This document shows, one piece after another, positions 1-7,055 of a stretch of DNA of 64,000 nt (position 1 is the stretch's first letter; each line of letters begins with the position of its first letter). Origin of the DNA: Flavihumibacter solisilvae (GTDB taxonomy: Bacteria > Bacteroidota > Bacteroidia > Chitinophagales > Chitinophagaceae); assembly GCF_000814475.1 (NCBI RefSeq), contig NZ_JSVC01000015.1, positions 1 to 64,000 of the forward strand. Direction: 5' to 3'. Made by a program: the position numbers and the translations under genes. The notes beneath the pieces are model-generated. The model had not been told where the DNA came from. It was given only the letters and a program-made list of their open reading frames with translations, and ran no database searches.

Positions 1-1
1 A

Positions 2-304
2 TTCAATAAATTGGAGGAAAACTGGCAGGATCCTGATTTTGATATTCCAGATTACTGTAAGGAAATGGCAATGAGTAAATCGCAATTGTACAGGAAAACA
101 ATTTCACTTACGGGCCTCTCCCCAAATATACTTTTGAAAGAGTTCAGGCTTGAGAAAGCAAAAGAGCTCATGAAAAAACAGCGTCATACTATTTTGCAGA
201 TAACATTTGACTCAGGGTTTACCAGTCCTTCTTATTTTACCAAGTGTTTTAAAAAGAAATATGGCCTGCTTCCGATGGCTTATATTGACATGTTGCATCA
301 TTGA
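2..304 (+). CDS. AraC-family HTH domain, C-terminal fragment (cut by window start)
   Basis: The open frame runs from base 2 without a start, so only about 100 C-terminal residues of a longer transcription regulator are visible. They form a typical AraC/XylS DNA-binding domain: a first helix-turn-helix (DYCKEMAMSKSQLYRK), the linker GLSPNILLKEFRLEKAKELM, and a second one (ITFDSGFTSPSYFTKCFKKKYG) followed by the usual P-x-x-Y end. In Bacteroidota such domains sit either in stand-alone AraC proteins or at the end of hybrid two-component/SusR-like regulators; the missing N-terminus prevents a choice. The ATG-less TTG at base 11 is not a convincing start because the family alignment continues upstream of it. 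Confidence 0.9.
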   Translation, partial: FNKLEENWQDPDFDIPDYCKEMAMSKSQLYRKTISLTGLSPNILLKEFRLEKAKELMKKQRHTILQITFDSGFTSPSYFTKCFKKKYGLLPMAYIDMLHH

Positions 305-331
305 TGCTGCTACCTGCTGGCTCAATTTTAC

Positions 332-384
332 CATTTATTGAACGATTTGTTTCAACCGGATTTTCATTTATTGAACGATTTGTT
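332..384. repeat. two 20-bp direct repeats 33 bp apart
   Basis: The same 20 bases (beginning CATTTATTGAACG, ending TTTGTT) occur at 332-351 and 365-384. The 33-bp period equals about three helical turns, so a protein could contact both copies on one face of the DNA. They lie between the AraC-type gene and the DUF4242 gene and just upstream of a TAACTTTG -7-like element (410-417). An operator for a direct-repeat binding regulator, possibly the AraC-type protein encoded next to it, is the simplest reading. Confidence 0.6.
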
Positions 385-409
385 ACAGGCTTCCGGCAGT
401 ACTCACTGT

Positions 410-417
410 TAACTTTG
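410..417 (+). promoter_or_regulatory. candidate Bacteroidota -7 element (TAACTTTG)
   Basis: TAACTTTG fits the TAnnTTTG -7 consensus of Bacteroidota housekeeping promoters and lies 27 bp before the ATG at 445. No good TTTG is seen at the expected -33 position; the second direct repeat (365-384) lies in that area instead, which would suit an activator-dependent promoter. Confidence 0.4.
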
Positions 418-444
418 GTATCATTAATCATTAAACTAAAAGTT

Positions 445-831
445 ATGAAACAGCCTGGTAAACACAGCTTCATGCTTGTCATTATTCTTCTTTTCACAGG
501 ATCTGCAATCATGGCTCAGAACTCAGCAATTGTTTACGAAACCAAAAACAAGACAACAATGAAAACCTATCTGATTGAAAGAGAAATTCCGAATGCCGGT
601 AAATTAACAGCCGAAGAACTGAAGGCAGCATCCCAGAGATCCTGTGCAGTTTTAAAAGAAATAGGACCCCGCATTGAATGGGTACAGAGTTACGTGCAGG
701 GAAATAAACTAACCTGTGTGTATAAAGCAGAGAATGAGGAGCTGATCAGGGAACATGCCAGGAAAGCAGGTTTTCCGGCCAATACTATCAGTGAGGTAGT
801 TACAATCATCAATCCGGCTACGGCGAACTGA
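445..831 (+). CDS. secreted DUF4242-like protein
   Basis: The product has 128 residues. A signal peptide covers about residues 1-25 (hydrophobic core MLVIILLFTGSAIMAQ), and the mature part resembles DUF4242 proteins: a small ferredoxin-like fold with MKTYLIEREIPNAGKLTAEEL, SCAVLKEIGPRIEWVQSYV and a conserved C-terminal EVVTIINP. Some DUF4242 relatives bind nickel, but the role here is unknown. The open frame extends up to 301, but that stretch would translate the duplicated 20-bp repeats, so the ATG at 445 followed by the signal peptide is the better start. An intrinsic terminator follows at 883-915. It stands alone, downstream of the AraC-type gene. Confidence 0.8.
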   Translation: MKQPGKHSFMLVIILLFTGSAIMAQNSAIVYETKNKTTMKTYLIEREIPNAGKLTAEELKAASQRSCAVLKEIGPRIEWVQSYVQGNKLTCVYKAENEELIREHARKAGFPANTISEVVTIINPATAN

Positions 832-882
832 TGCATATCGCTGCTACTGCTGCAGTGTCAAAATCGCGCTTATTCGGTAAAT

Positions 883-915
883 AAAGCCGGCAGAATTCAG
901 TTCTGCTGGCTTTTT
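883..915 (+). terminator. intrinsic terminator after the DUF4242 gene
   Basis: AAAGCCGGCAGAA (883-895) pairs with TTCTGCTGGCTTT (901-913) with one wobble around a 5-nt loop, and a T run follows. It lies 51 bp after the stop at 831. Confidence 0.85.
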
Positions 916-1078
916 ACGACCTGCGTGGGCTTCATCTGAACACGATTGCAGACTGGCGAACAGGTCGGCCGAGTATGTTATTCCCTACGCAGGTTTTAAC
1001 AAAAGATTTCTTCCCAGGGTCTGATTGTTGCTGCATTTGGTTTATTAGACTCATTGTTTAATCTTAAAACGTGCGTAT

Positions 1079-1453
1079 ATGAAAACCAAACAATTTTTCG
1101 GCACCCTTGTCGGCATTTTACTGGCGATTACCTTGATAACAGCGTGCAGCAAAGACAATTATAAAGACGAGAAAAAAGACAACAATAACGGTAGCAATTC
1201 CTCTACAATCTACATGAAGAATTCAGTCTTTTCTCCTGCCAGTCTGCGGGTTAAGACAGGTACAACAGTAAAATGGAACAATGATGATACGATGGCTCAT
1301 ACCGTAACGGCAAATGATAATAGTTTTGATAGCGGAGAAATTCAGCCCGGCGGTAATTTCAGCAGGATGTACAACACCGTGGGAACATATCCATATCATT
1401 GTACGCTTCACCCGGGAATGACGGGAACCATCGAAGTAGTGGACGATTACTAA
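1079..1453 (+). CDS. cupredoxin (plastocyanin/amicyanin-like) lipoprotein
   Basis: A 124-residue type-I copper protein. Residues 1-23 are a lipoprotein signal with the lipobox LITAC (Cys23). A low-complexity acidic/Asn linker (24-42) follows. The cupredoxin domain covers about 44-120: His74 in MAHTV, then Cys108, His111 and Met114 in YHCTLHPGM, which is the complete copper-ligand set of amicyanin/plastocyanin-type proteins. It probably carries single electrons at the outer face of a membrane; its partner is not evident from the neighbours. Ends at a shared bidirectional terminator. Confidence 0.9.
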   Translation: MKTKQFFGTLVGILLAITLITACSKDNYKDEKKDNNNGSNSSTIYMKNSVFSPASLRVKTGTTVKWNNDDTMAHTVTANDNSFDSGEIQPGGNFSRMYNTVGTYPYHCTLHPGMTGTIEVVDDY

Positions 1454-1460
1454 AAAATGA

Positions 1461-1490
1461 AAAAATCCTCCGGTTTCCCGGGGGATTTTT
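1461..1490. terminator. bidirectional terminator between convergent genes
   Basis: AAAAATCCTCCGG (1461-1473) pairs with CCGGGGGATTTTT (1478-1490) around a 4-nt loop. It has A and T runs on both flanks, so it can serve both the cupredoxin gene (+) and the VOC gene (-). Confidence 0.85.
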
Positions 1491-1496
1491 CTTGTG

Positions 1497-1895
1497 TCAT
1501 GATGGAAATTCAAACAATTCTATCAGGTTTTTGGAAGGGTCCTGAAGGAGGATCTGCTTACCGCCAACACCTTGTACAATTTCATTCCGGAATGTTGCGC
1601 CTCGCTTCCTGAAATCCTGCACCACAGCCTCGATATTTTTTACCTGTAGCTGGATGCGATTCCATCCACCCGGGGCCGGCATGGTTCCGTCAGGCATGGC
1701 ATGACCCGCACCTCCCGCACCCGGACTGTTTATAAACAACCGGAGGTTTCCCAGTTTTAATGAAGCAAAAGCAGATTTTACATGCTGATCCGTTTCGAAG
1801 CCCAGAATGCCCGTATAAAAACCTACCGCAGCATCAACATCATTAACAATATATCGCACTGCTGCAAACTGATCTTCAGTAAGATACTTGTTCAT
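1497..1895 (-). CDS. VOC (glyoxalase/bleomycin resistance) family protein
   Basis: The 132 residues form one vicinal-oxygen-chelate module pair. The N-terminal half has FAAVRYIVNDVDAAVGFYTGILGF and the C-terminal half IQLQVKNIEAVVQDFRKRGATF ending in LLQDPSKNLIELFE, a terminal Glu typical of the metal site. The family includes glyoxalases, ring-opening dioxygenases and drug-binding proteins; substrate cannot be told from sequence. The first-half metal ligand is not the classic His, so it may be a binding protein rather than an enzyme. It converges on the cupredoxin gene. Confidence 0.85.
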   Translation of the reverse strand: MNKYLTEDQFAAVRYIVNDVDAAVGFYTGILGFETDQHVKSAFASLKLGNLRLFINSPGAGGAGHAMPDGTMPAPGGWNRIQLQVKNIEAVVQDFRKRGATFRNEIVQGVGGKQILLQDPSKNLIELFEFPS

Positions 1896-2078
1896 AACCT
1901 ATGGTTTCCTAATACCCATCAAAGATGGTACTACAAGTACCCGGGGGGGAACTTTGACGAAATTCTAAGGTAGCAGCCTCTCCGGTCATTTATCCGTAAA
2001 TATTGCGCTTATAAATAGAACAGCTTATATTTAAGTGACAGGTTTTAAGTATTTCATGCCAAAACTCAACTACATATT

Positions 2079-2564
2079 ATGAGAAACATGATCACCTATG
2101 GAATAGTACTTTCAGGTATTTTAACATTTGTTTCCGCCTGTGATACCAAAAAAGGAGAACCCACAACAGCTGCTATCGACAAAGAGCAGATAAAGAAGGA
2201 GATCCAGGCCAAGGAAAATGAATTTGCAGAAACATATAACGCGGGGGAAATCAAAAATATCGGCTACTATGCTGACGATGCGATAACCTTTTACCCAAAC
2301 AGGCCGGCATTGGTAGGCAAAGAAGCTATAATTGAATTCTTAAAAGCTGATTTGGTCGAAAACTCCAATAAGATCTCCTTCAAAACCGATGAAGTTTTTG
2401 TGTCAAACGATGGCAACCAGGTAGTCGAAATTGGCTATTTCCAGGTTATTGACTCAACCAACACTGCGATCAACAAAGGCAACTATATGAGTCTTTTTGA
2501 GAAGAGAAATGGCAAATATGTTTGCGTGAGGGATATGAGCGCTTCTGATGTTCTTATTCCATAA
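2079..2564 (+). CDS. lipoprotein with SnoaL/DUF4440-like domain
   Basis: 161 residues. A lipoprotein signal ends at Cys21 (FVSAC). Residues 38-158 fit the NTF2-like/SnoaL fold of DUF4440: an N-terminal helix IKKEIQAKENEFAETYNAG, YYADDAITFYPNRPALVGKEAI and a C-terminal strand GNYMSLFEKRNGKYVCVRDMSA. Proteins of this fold bind small hydrophobic ligands or act as simple isomerases; no activity can be assigned. It lies 13 bp from the end of the convergent gene at 2578. Confidence 0.8.
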   Translation: MRNMITYGIVLSGILTFVSACDTKKGEPTTAAIDKEQIKKEIQAKENEFAETYNAGEIKNIGYYADDAITFYPNRPALVGKEAIIEFLKADLVENSNKISFKTDEVFVSNDGNQVVEIGYFQVIDSTNTAINKGNYMSLFEKRNGKYVCVRDMSASDVLIP

Positions 2565-2577
2565 AAGAAATTCCTGC

Positions 2578-3621
2578 TTATCGTCTTCTCCCACCGCCTC
2601 CCCTGGCGCCGCCACCACCCCTGCCACCGCCACCACCGCCGCCCCGGGAACGGCCTGATTGCATCGTTGACGGAGACGAAAAGTTCGACCTTGATTGCCG
2701 GTCAGAAACGGAGGCACCGCCTGAACGACGGTCCGACTGACCTGTCGAAGGCCTGGTTGACGCAGAGGGCCTGTCGGACCCACGATTGGACCCCCTGTCT
2801 GATCCCCTGTTCCCTTGCCTGTCGGATGCCCTGTTCCCGTTATTATATCTTCCATTTGCGTTGTTATGCGCAACCCTGTCTGAACGGTTCCTGTTGCCGT
2901 TGTAGTTATTGAAAGTATTATGATTGTGAATGACAGTAGTGTTATGGTAACCATAACCACCGTGGTAATGGTAATGATTGGCGTGATAAATTCCTACTGC
3001 CATTACTGTGAACGCTGCAAAATATGGCGGATAGTAACCATAATGGTAGGGAGGGACATATGGCACATAGACAGGTGAATACACATACTGGACAATTGGC
3101 GTTGTTTCGACAACAACAGTGGTTGCCGGAACATTTACGGTTACTGGTTCCGGACCGGTATATCCCGGGTTAGCAGTGACTGAAGGCGTGCCAGATGACT
3201 TTGGTTCAACGATATAATTCTTGCCATACAGATCTTCATCCCCGACAATTTGCATCGTTACTTTCCCCTTCTTCTTTTCTAACATAATGACAGCAACATC
3301 CTGCTTTTCAGTCTTACTGACTTCAACCTGTAGTATAAACGTAAAACTTGAATCCTTTTGCTTCGTTACCACTTTAATAAAGTCGACTTTTTTATCGAGA
3401 TCCAGGTCGAGGTTGTTGATTCCCGTTTTTTGTTCATTCAGCGATTTTTCAAATGCTTCGATGGTTTTTGACTTTTGAAAAAGATCCAGTACTGCATAAA
3501 GATCCAGGTTGTCTCCCGGCAAGCCTAACATTGCAGTATCGCTTCCTGTGCTTTGGGAAAAAGCAGGCAGACTTACCACGCTCAGCACAATAGCCAAATA
3601 CGGTAACATGAATTTTTTCAT
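2578..3621 (-). CDS. secreted His/Tyr-rich protein with Gly-Arg-rich tail, unknown function
   Basis: 347 residues from the ATG at 3621 (an in-frame extension up to 3723 lacks signal-peptide character). A signal peptide covers residues 1-23 (ending PAFSQ). Residues 30-150 are a compact globular part of unknown family, rich in Lys/Asp. A Pro/Tyr stretch (QYVYSPVYVPYVPPYHYG) and a hydrophobic segment come next, then His/Asn-rich sequence (NHYHYHGGYGYHN), then a 100-residue tail of SDR/GNR repeats ending in a pure Gly/Arg run. The tail looks disordered and highly basic and could bind nucleic acid, polysaccharide or metal. I do not recognise a named family; similar His-rich exported proteins occur in Bacteroidota. 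Confidence 0.7.
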   Translation of the reverse strand: MKKFMLPYLAIVLSVVSLPAFSQSTGSDTAMLGLPGDNLDLYAVLDLFQKSKTIEAFEKSLNEQKTGINNLDLDLDKKVDFIKVVTKQKDSSFTFILQVEVSKTEKQDVAVIMLEKKKGKVTMQIVGDEDLYGKNYIVEPKSSGTPSVTANPGYTGPEPVTVNVPATTVVVETTPIVQYVYSPVYVPYVPPYHYGYYPPYFAAFTVMAVGIYHANHYHYHGGYGYHNTTVIHNHNTFNNYNGNRNRSDRVAHNNANGRYNNGNRASDRQGNRGSDRGSNRGSDRPSASTRPSTGQSDRRSGGASVSDRQSRSNFSSPSTMQSGRSRGGGGGGGRGGGGARGGGGRRR

Positions 3622-3764
3622 GACTGGTATATTTAAGGATCGACGCTTATCTAAGTTAACAAATCGCTTCCATAAACCTGATTTAACAGTAAAGTCAACC
3701 GGCGGGCCAGGGTTGCTTTCCATTTACCTTAACTTGATCGATTCAGGGAAACATACTGAGGACC

Positions 3765-5159
3765 ATGTCTCAAATGACGGACAGCAGTTTAACAATTTCA
3801 ACCCCGGGCAAAAACGCATTTAAATTGATGCTTTGCCTGGCAGCGGCATTGTTACTGACTTACTTGCTCAGGTCGCCGGCGTTTACTGTTTCGCAGGATT
3901 ATGTAATATTCCTCCTTTTTTTCTCTGTTGGACTGTGGCTGACGGAAGCTATTCCTCCCTTTGCTGTCGCATTATTTATCATGGCATTCCTGTTTTTTGC
4001 CCTCGGAAACCCCAGGTTTAACCCGCAACCACAGGACGCCTCTAAATACGTTCAGACTTTTTCCAGCAGCATCATCTGGTTATTACTCGGCGGATTTTTT
4101 CTTGCAGAGGCCATGACCAAAACCGGCATTGATTCTGAATTGCTGAAGCTCTCCCTGAAATTATCCGGAAGCAGGCCACGCACTATACTGTTTGCATTGA
4201 TGATTACCACGTTGGTGGCATCGATGTTCCTTTCCAATACGGCAACCACAGCAATGGTTATTGCAGCCATTATGCCTTTATTGAACCATCTGGGTAATAA
4301 GCCCTTCGCCAAAGCTTTACTGACTGGTATTCCACTGGCAGCGGCAGTCGGCGGAATGGGAACCATTATTGGCAGCCCGACAAATGCGATTGCTGCCGGT
4401 GCCCTGGAGAACGTGGGGATTACTATCAGCTTTTTAAAATGGATGATGGTCGGTGTGCCACTGGCATTGGTACTTATCCTGTTATCCTGGCGTCTGCTTT
4501 GTAAATTTTACATTCCAGACAACAGTTCTATTGCGATTGAATTTCTGCAGGAAAATGAACAGGAGCCGCTTCCTGGCCAAAAAAGAAACCGGCGGATTGT
4601 AATGGTAATTTTCGCTATTACAGTCCTGTTGTGGACCACCAGTTCATTGCATCAATTGAGTGTTTCCGCGGTTTCAGCCATTCCACTTGTTTTCCTGACG
4701 ATGACGGGCATCCTGAACGCATCGGATATGCGAAAGCTTCCCTGGGATACGCTGATGCTTGTTTCAGGCGGACTTTCCCTCGGTCTTGCATTACAGCACA
4801 CCGGCATGCTTGAATATTTTGCAGCAGGTATTACAGAATCCGGCTTTTCAACCGTATTGCTTTACTTCATTTTTGCATTCAGTGCCATGCTTTTCAGCAA
4901 TGTTATGAGCAATACCGCGACCAGCACGATCCTTATTCCGCTGGGAATTTACCTGATGCCGGCAGAAGCAGAAAGGATCGCTGTTATTATCGGGCTGGCC
5001 GCTTCAACAGCACTCTTATTACCGGTGTCTACTCCGCCGAATGCAATTGCGTACAGCACTGGCTTATTGAAGCAAAAAGATTTTTTACCGGGTGGTTTAT
5101 TGATGGGTATTATCGGGCCACTGTTGATCGTGTTATCCGTGATGCTCCTGCTCAGGTAA
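3765..5159 (+). CDS. DASS/SLC13-family anion:sodium symporter
   Basis: A 464-residue inner-membrane protein with about a dozen hydrophobic segments. It has the two inverted-repeat signatures of divalent anion/sodium symporters: Ser157-Asn158-Thr159 (SNTATTAMVIAAIMP) with the hairpin GSPTNAIAAG at about 203-212, and Ser382-Asn383-Thr384 (SNTATSTILIPLG) with STPPNAIAYSTG at about 422-433. These SNT motifs bind carboxylate and sodium in family members that carry succinate, malate, citrate or sulfate; the exact substrate here is not readable. It is divergent from the gene at 2578-3621 and ends at a bidirectional terminator. Confidence 0.92.
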   Translation: MSQMTDSSLTISTPGKNAFKLMLCLAAALLLTYLLRSPAFTVSQDYVIFLLFFSVGLWLTEAIPPFAVALFIMAFLFFALGNPRFNPQPQDASKYVQTFSSSIIWLLLGGFFLAEAMTKTGIDSELLKLSLKLSGSRPRTILFALMITTLVASMFLSNTATTAMVIAAIMPLLNHLGNKPFAKALLTGIPLAAAVGGMGTIIGSPTNAIAAGALENVGITISFLKWMMVGVPLALVLILLSWRLLCKFYIPDNSSIAIEFLQENEQEPLPGQKRNRRIVMVIFAITVLLWTTSSLHQLSVSAVSAIPLVFLTMTGILNASDMRKLPWDTLMLVSGGLSLGLALQHTGMLEYFAAGITESGFSTVLLYFIFAFSAMLFSNVMSNTATSTILIPLGIYLMPAEAERIAVIIGLAASTALLLPVSTPPNAIAYSTGLLKQKDFLPGGLLMGIIGPLLIVLSVMLLLR

Positions 5160-5232
5160 CAGCAGGAGGGCCGGTCAGTGCAACATTTGCAAGGAATTTT
5201 AGCGTCCTGGATTTCATTCTGCTGAAATTAAG

Positions 5233-5264
5233 GAAAATCCCCGGCTGCAGTCCGGGGGATTTTC
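5233..5264. terminator. bidirectional terminator
   Basis: GAAAATCCCCGG (5233-5244) pairs with CCGGGGGATTTTC (5252-5264) around a 7-nt loop, with T-rich DNA after it on the plus strand. It separates the convergent DASS gene and the unknown gene at 5267. Confidence 0.85.
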
Positions 5265-5266
5265 TT

Positions 5267-5836
5267 TTACAGCGTGAGATCCATTCTGCCCTCATTACCC
5301 GGGATATCCCTGGCCGTTACACTGACACTGCCGCCTGCAAGTGCAGGGTTGTCTGCTACTGTCGTGTACGTCCATTTATTCCGGTTGATCGGGTTAAGAA
5401 TGGCATTACCCTCTTCGACCAGTTCTCCTGTTGCCGTTCGGATGCTTACAATTACTTCAGAAACCCTGAAGTCATCTTTAGCTTTCACAACAATTGGAGA
5501 TCCTGCGAGTCCGGCATATTTGCTGACATCGATGCTTTTCACCGCAGGGGCCTTCAGGTAATCACGGAACGCAATGTTATATGCTGTTCTTCCAGAAGGG
5601 AGATTTCTTTCATATTCTGCCTTCATTTCAGAATCAGCTATTGCGCCCTTGGCGTATAAAGATGCCTCGCTAAAACGGTCCCGGACCTTTACCTGGTTCT
5701 CCGTTGGTTCTGCATCTTTGTCGACTTTTGGCAAACGTGCCATAAAGGTATCATCGCCTCTTTTTTTGTAGACGAACTGATTACCCATTTTCCCTCTTGC
5801 TCCTTTGACGAGCAAGTTTTCTGTAACCTTACTCAT
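5267..5836 (-). CDS. conserved hypothetical protein (possible DUF6266 relative)
   Basis: 189 residues with no signal peptide or membrane segment. The N-terminus LLVKGARGKMGNQFVYKKRGDD and the block TENQVKVRDRFSEASLYAKGA recall Bacteroidota proteins of the DUF6266 kind, which begin with a G-x-x-G-K-x-G-N motif and a T-x-x-Q-x-x-x-R-x-x-F block. The last 85 residues (SPIVVKAKDDFRVSEVIVSIRTATGELVEEGNA...WTYTTV) look like an Ig-like beta-sandwich. Function unknown. The upstream 570 bp hold the phased repeats described separately. Confidence 0.7.
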   Translation of the reverse strand: MSKVTENLLVKGARGKMGNQFVYKKRGDDTFMARLPKVDKDAEPTENQVKVRDRFSEASLYAKGAIADSEMKAEYERNLPSGRTAYNIAFRDYLKAPAVKSIDVSKYAGLAGSPIVVKAKDDFRVSEVIVSIRTATGELVEEGNAILNPINRNKWTYTTVADNPALAGGSVSVTARDIPGNEGRMDLTL

Positions 5837-6105
5837 GATTGTAAATTTTACGTTTTTAAAATTGTTTCGTCATTTACCGCTTCGGAAGAAAGTCTGGCGG
5901 GTCACGTCTCCCGTTTCAACTTACGTGATGCTTCCTCTGCGGTAAATCGGGAATAACTATAAGCAGAGGGTATTTAATTTCCAAACATTGTGCATCGAAA
6001 CCGGAAAATAGTTCGCGAGCGGTACCTGGAATGGCGCGAGCGGTTTTTTCAGGAAGCAAAATCGTATAGCCTTTAATGTGGGGAAGAATGATGAGGCTAA
6101 AAAAG

Positions 6106-6146
6106 ACGACCAAAATCTGGGTTTTTACGACCAAAATCTGGGTTTT
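6106..6146. repeat. 21-bp tandem repeat, two copies
   Basis: The unit ACGACCAAAATC...GGGTTTT occurs at 6106-6125 and 6127-6146 with a 21-bp period, two helical turns. Direct repeats with this spacing are the usual target layout of LytTR-type response regulators, and a LytTR protein is encoded at 36392-36799 in this window; the link is inference. Confidence 0.6.
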
Positions 6147-6168
6147 GAGTGCTGTGATAAAATTTAAT

Positions 6169-6201
6169 CCATGTGTCAACCATGTGTCATCCATGTATCA
6201 T
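6169..6201. repeat. 11-bp tandem repeat, three copies (CCATGTGTCAa/t)
   Basis: Units at 6169-6179, 6180-6190 and 6191-6201 read CCATGTGTCAA, CCATGTGTCAT and CCATGTATCAT. The 11-bp step is one helical turn. Confidence 0.75.
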
Positions 6202-6226
6202 CCCCTCTGAAACAGCATATTTTATA

Positions 6227-6270
6227 CATGGTTAATACAAGGTTTAAGCATGGTTAAAGCAAGTGTTACC
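6227..6270. repeat. 11-bp degenerate tandem repeat, four copies (CAtGGTTAAtA-like)
   Basis: Units at 6227-6237, 6238-6248, 6249-6259 and 6260-6270 read CATGGTTAATA, CAAGGTTTAAG, CATGGTTAAAG and CAAGTGTTACC. They keep the same 11-bp step as the preceding block, 26 bp downstream of it. Confidence 0.65.
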
Positions 6271-6331
6271 CACTTGCCTGATAAATTTAAAAATTCCCAG
6301 TGGACCAATCTCTGAACCGGGATTCGATGCG

Positions 6332-6339
6332 TAACTTTG
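6332..6339 (+). promoter_or_regulatory. candidate -7 element (TAACTTTG) for the barrel gene
   Basis: TAACTTTG matches TAnnTTTG and is 69 bp before the ATG at 6408. No clean -33 TTTG is seen 19-21 bp upstream, which would fit dependence on an activator bound to the repeats. Confidence 0.35.
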
Positions 6340-6407
6340 CGGCAACTCACTCCAACAACACCACGTAAAACGGTTAAGGCGATTGTTTCATCGCTAAAAC
6401 ATTTTTT

Positions 6408-6998
6408 ATGAAAAGGCAAGTGTACTTATGTGTGATCTTGATTGCATTACTGGCTCAATCTATTCAAACTAAAGCTCAGATCCAACAGGGCAATATACTT
6501 GTAGGCGCAGATATTGCGGATCTAAACCTTGGCCTCGATGAAGGCGGCAACTTTTCTTTCACGATTAATCCGAAAGCTGCTTTTTTCTTTAAAGATAATA
6601 TCGCGCTCGGCGGTTATTTAACTTTTGGACTCAGCACAGCCAAAGATGCAGGAACCAGTATCAATTATGGAGTAGGAGCGTTGGGCCGGTATTATTTCAG
6701 TCGTGACCAGGTAAACATCCTGCGCCAGGCAAGGTTCTTTGGGGAAGGAACAGTCGGGATTGATGGCGATAATCCCGCGGTCGGAGACAACACTAATGGG
6801 TTGGGAATCAGTTTCGGACCCGGCATTGCTTATTTCATTACGCCAAATATAGGGCTGGAGGGACTCTTTAAATACAATGGTATCATTGGTTTTGGATCCT
6901 CAACTACCTCAAACAATTTAACACTCAATGTAGGATTCCAGATTTATCTCCCCTCTTCCAAAGCGAAAGAAGTGAAGGAAGAGATAAAGCAGGAATGA
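6408..6998 (+). CDS. outer-membrane beta-barrel protein
   Basis: 196 residues: a signal peptide of about 24 residues (ending TKAQ), then alternating hydrophobic/polar strands with aromatic girdles (ILVGADIADLNLGL, FSFTINPKAAFFF, NIALGGYLTFGLS, YGVGALGRYYF, GISFGPGIAYFITPNIGLEGLFKYN) and a terminal strand NLTLNVGFQIYLP. This is the small 8-strand OmpX/OmpW-like barrel type common in Bacteroidota. The charged tail KAKEVKEEIKQE after the last strand is unusual. A long, repeat-rich upstream region suggests tight regulation. Confidence 0.8.
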   Translation: MKRQVYLCVILIALLAQSIQTKAQIQQGNILVGADIADLNLGLDEGGNFSFTINPKAAFFFKDNIALGGYLTFGLSTAKDAGTSINYGVGALGRYYFSRDQVNILRQARFFGEGTVGIDGDNPAVGDNTNGLGISFGPGIAYFITPNIGLEGLFKYNGIIGFGSSTTSNNLTLNVGFQIYLPSSKAKEVKEEIKQE

Positions 6999-7055
6999 CG
7001 CAGAAAGACAGGCATCGTAATTGTGGTAGCATAATTCCATTTGAGATTCAAGGTT

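Larger units (their letters stand above)
5837..6407. other. 571-bp intergenic region rich in phased direct repeats
   Basis: No convincing gene is present. Open frames on the minus strand (5916-6194, 6222-6419) simply translate the repeats and have no family resemblance. The region holds a 21-bp tandem pair (6106-6146), three 11-bp units (6169-6201), four 11-bp units (6227-6270), a TAACTTTG -7-like box (6332-6339) and a small GCGAT/ATCGC hairpin (6379-6394) before the ATG at 6408. It separates two divergent genes and is probably a complex regulatory region. Confidence 0.6.

Noticed and set aside
2454-2960. 168-residue minus-strand frame over the Gly-rich region
   Set aside because: It is an out-of-frame shadow of the His/Gly-rich protein gene on the same strand.
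5916-6194. 92-residue minus-strand frame
   Set aside because: It translates the 21-bp repeats (KTQILVV twice) and has no family likeness; more probably regulatory DNA.
6222-6419. 65-residue minus-strand frame
   Set aside because: It overlaps the 11-bp repeats, the promoter area and the start of the barrel gene, and looks random.
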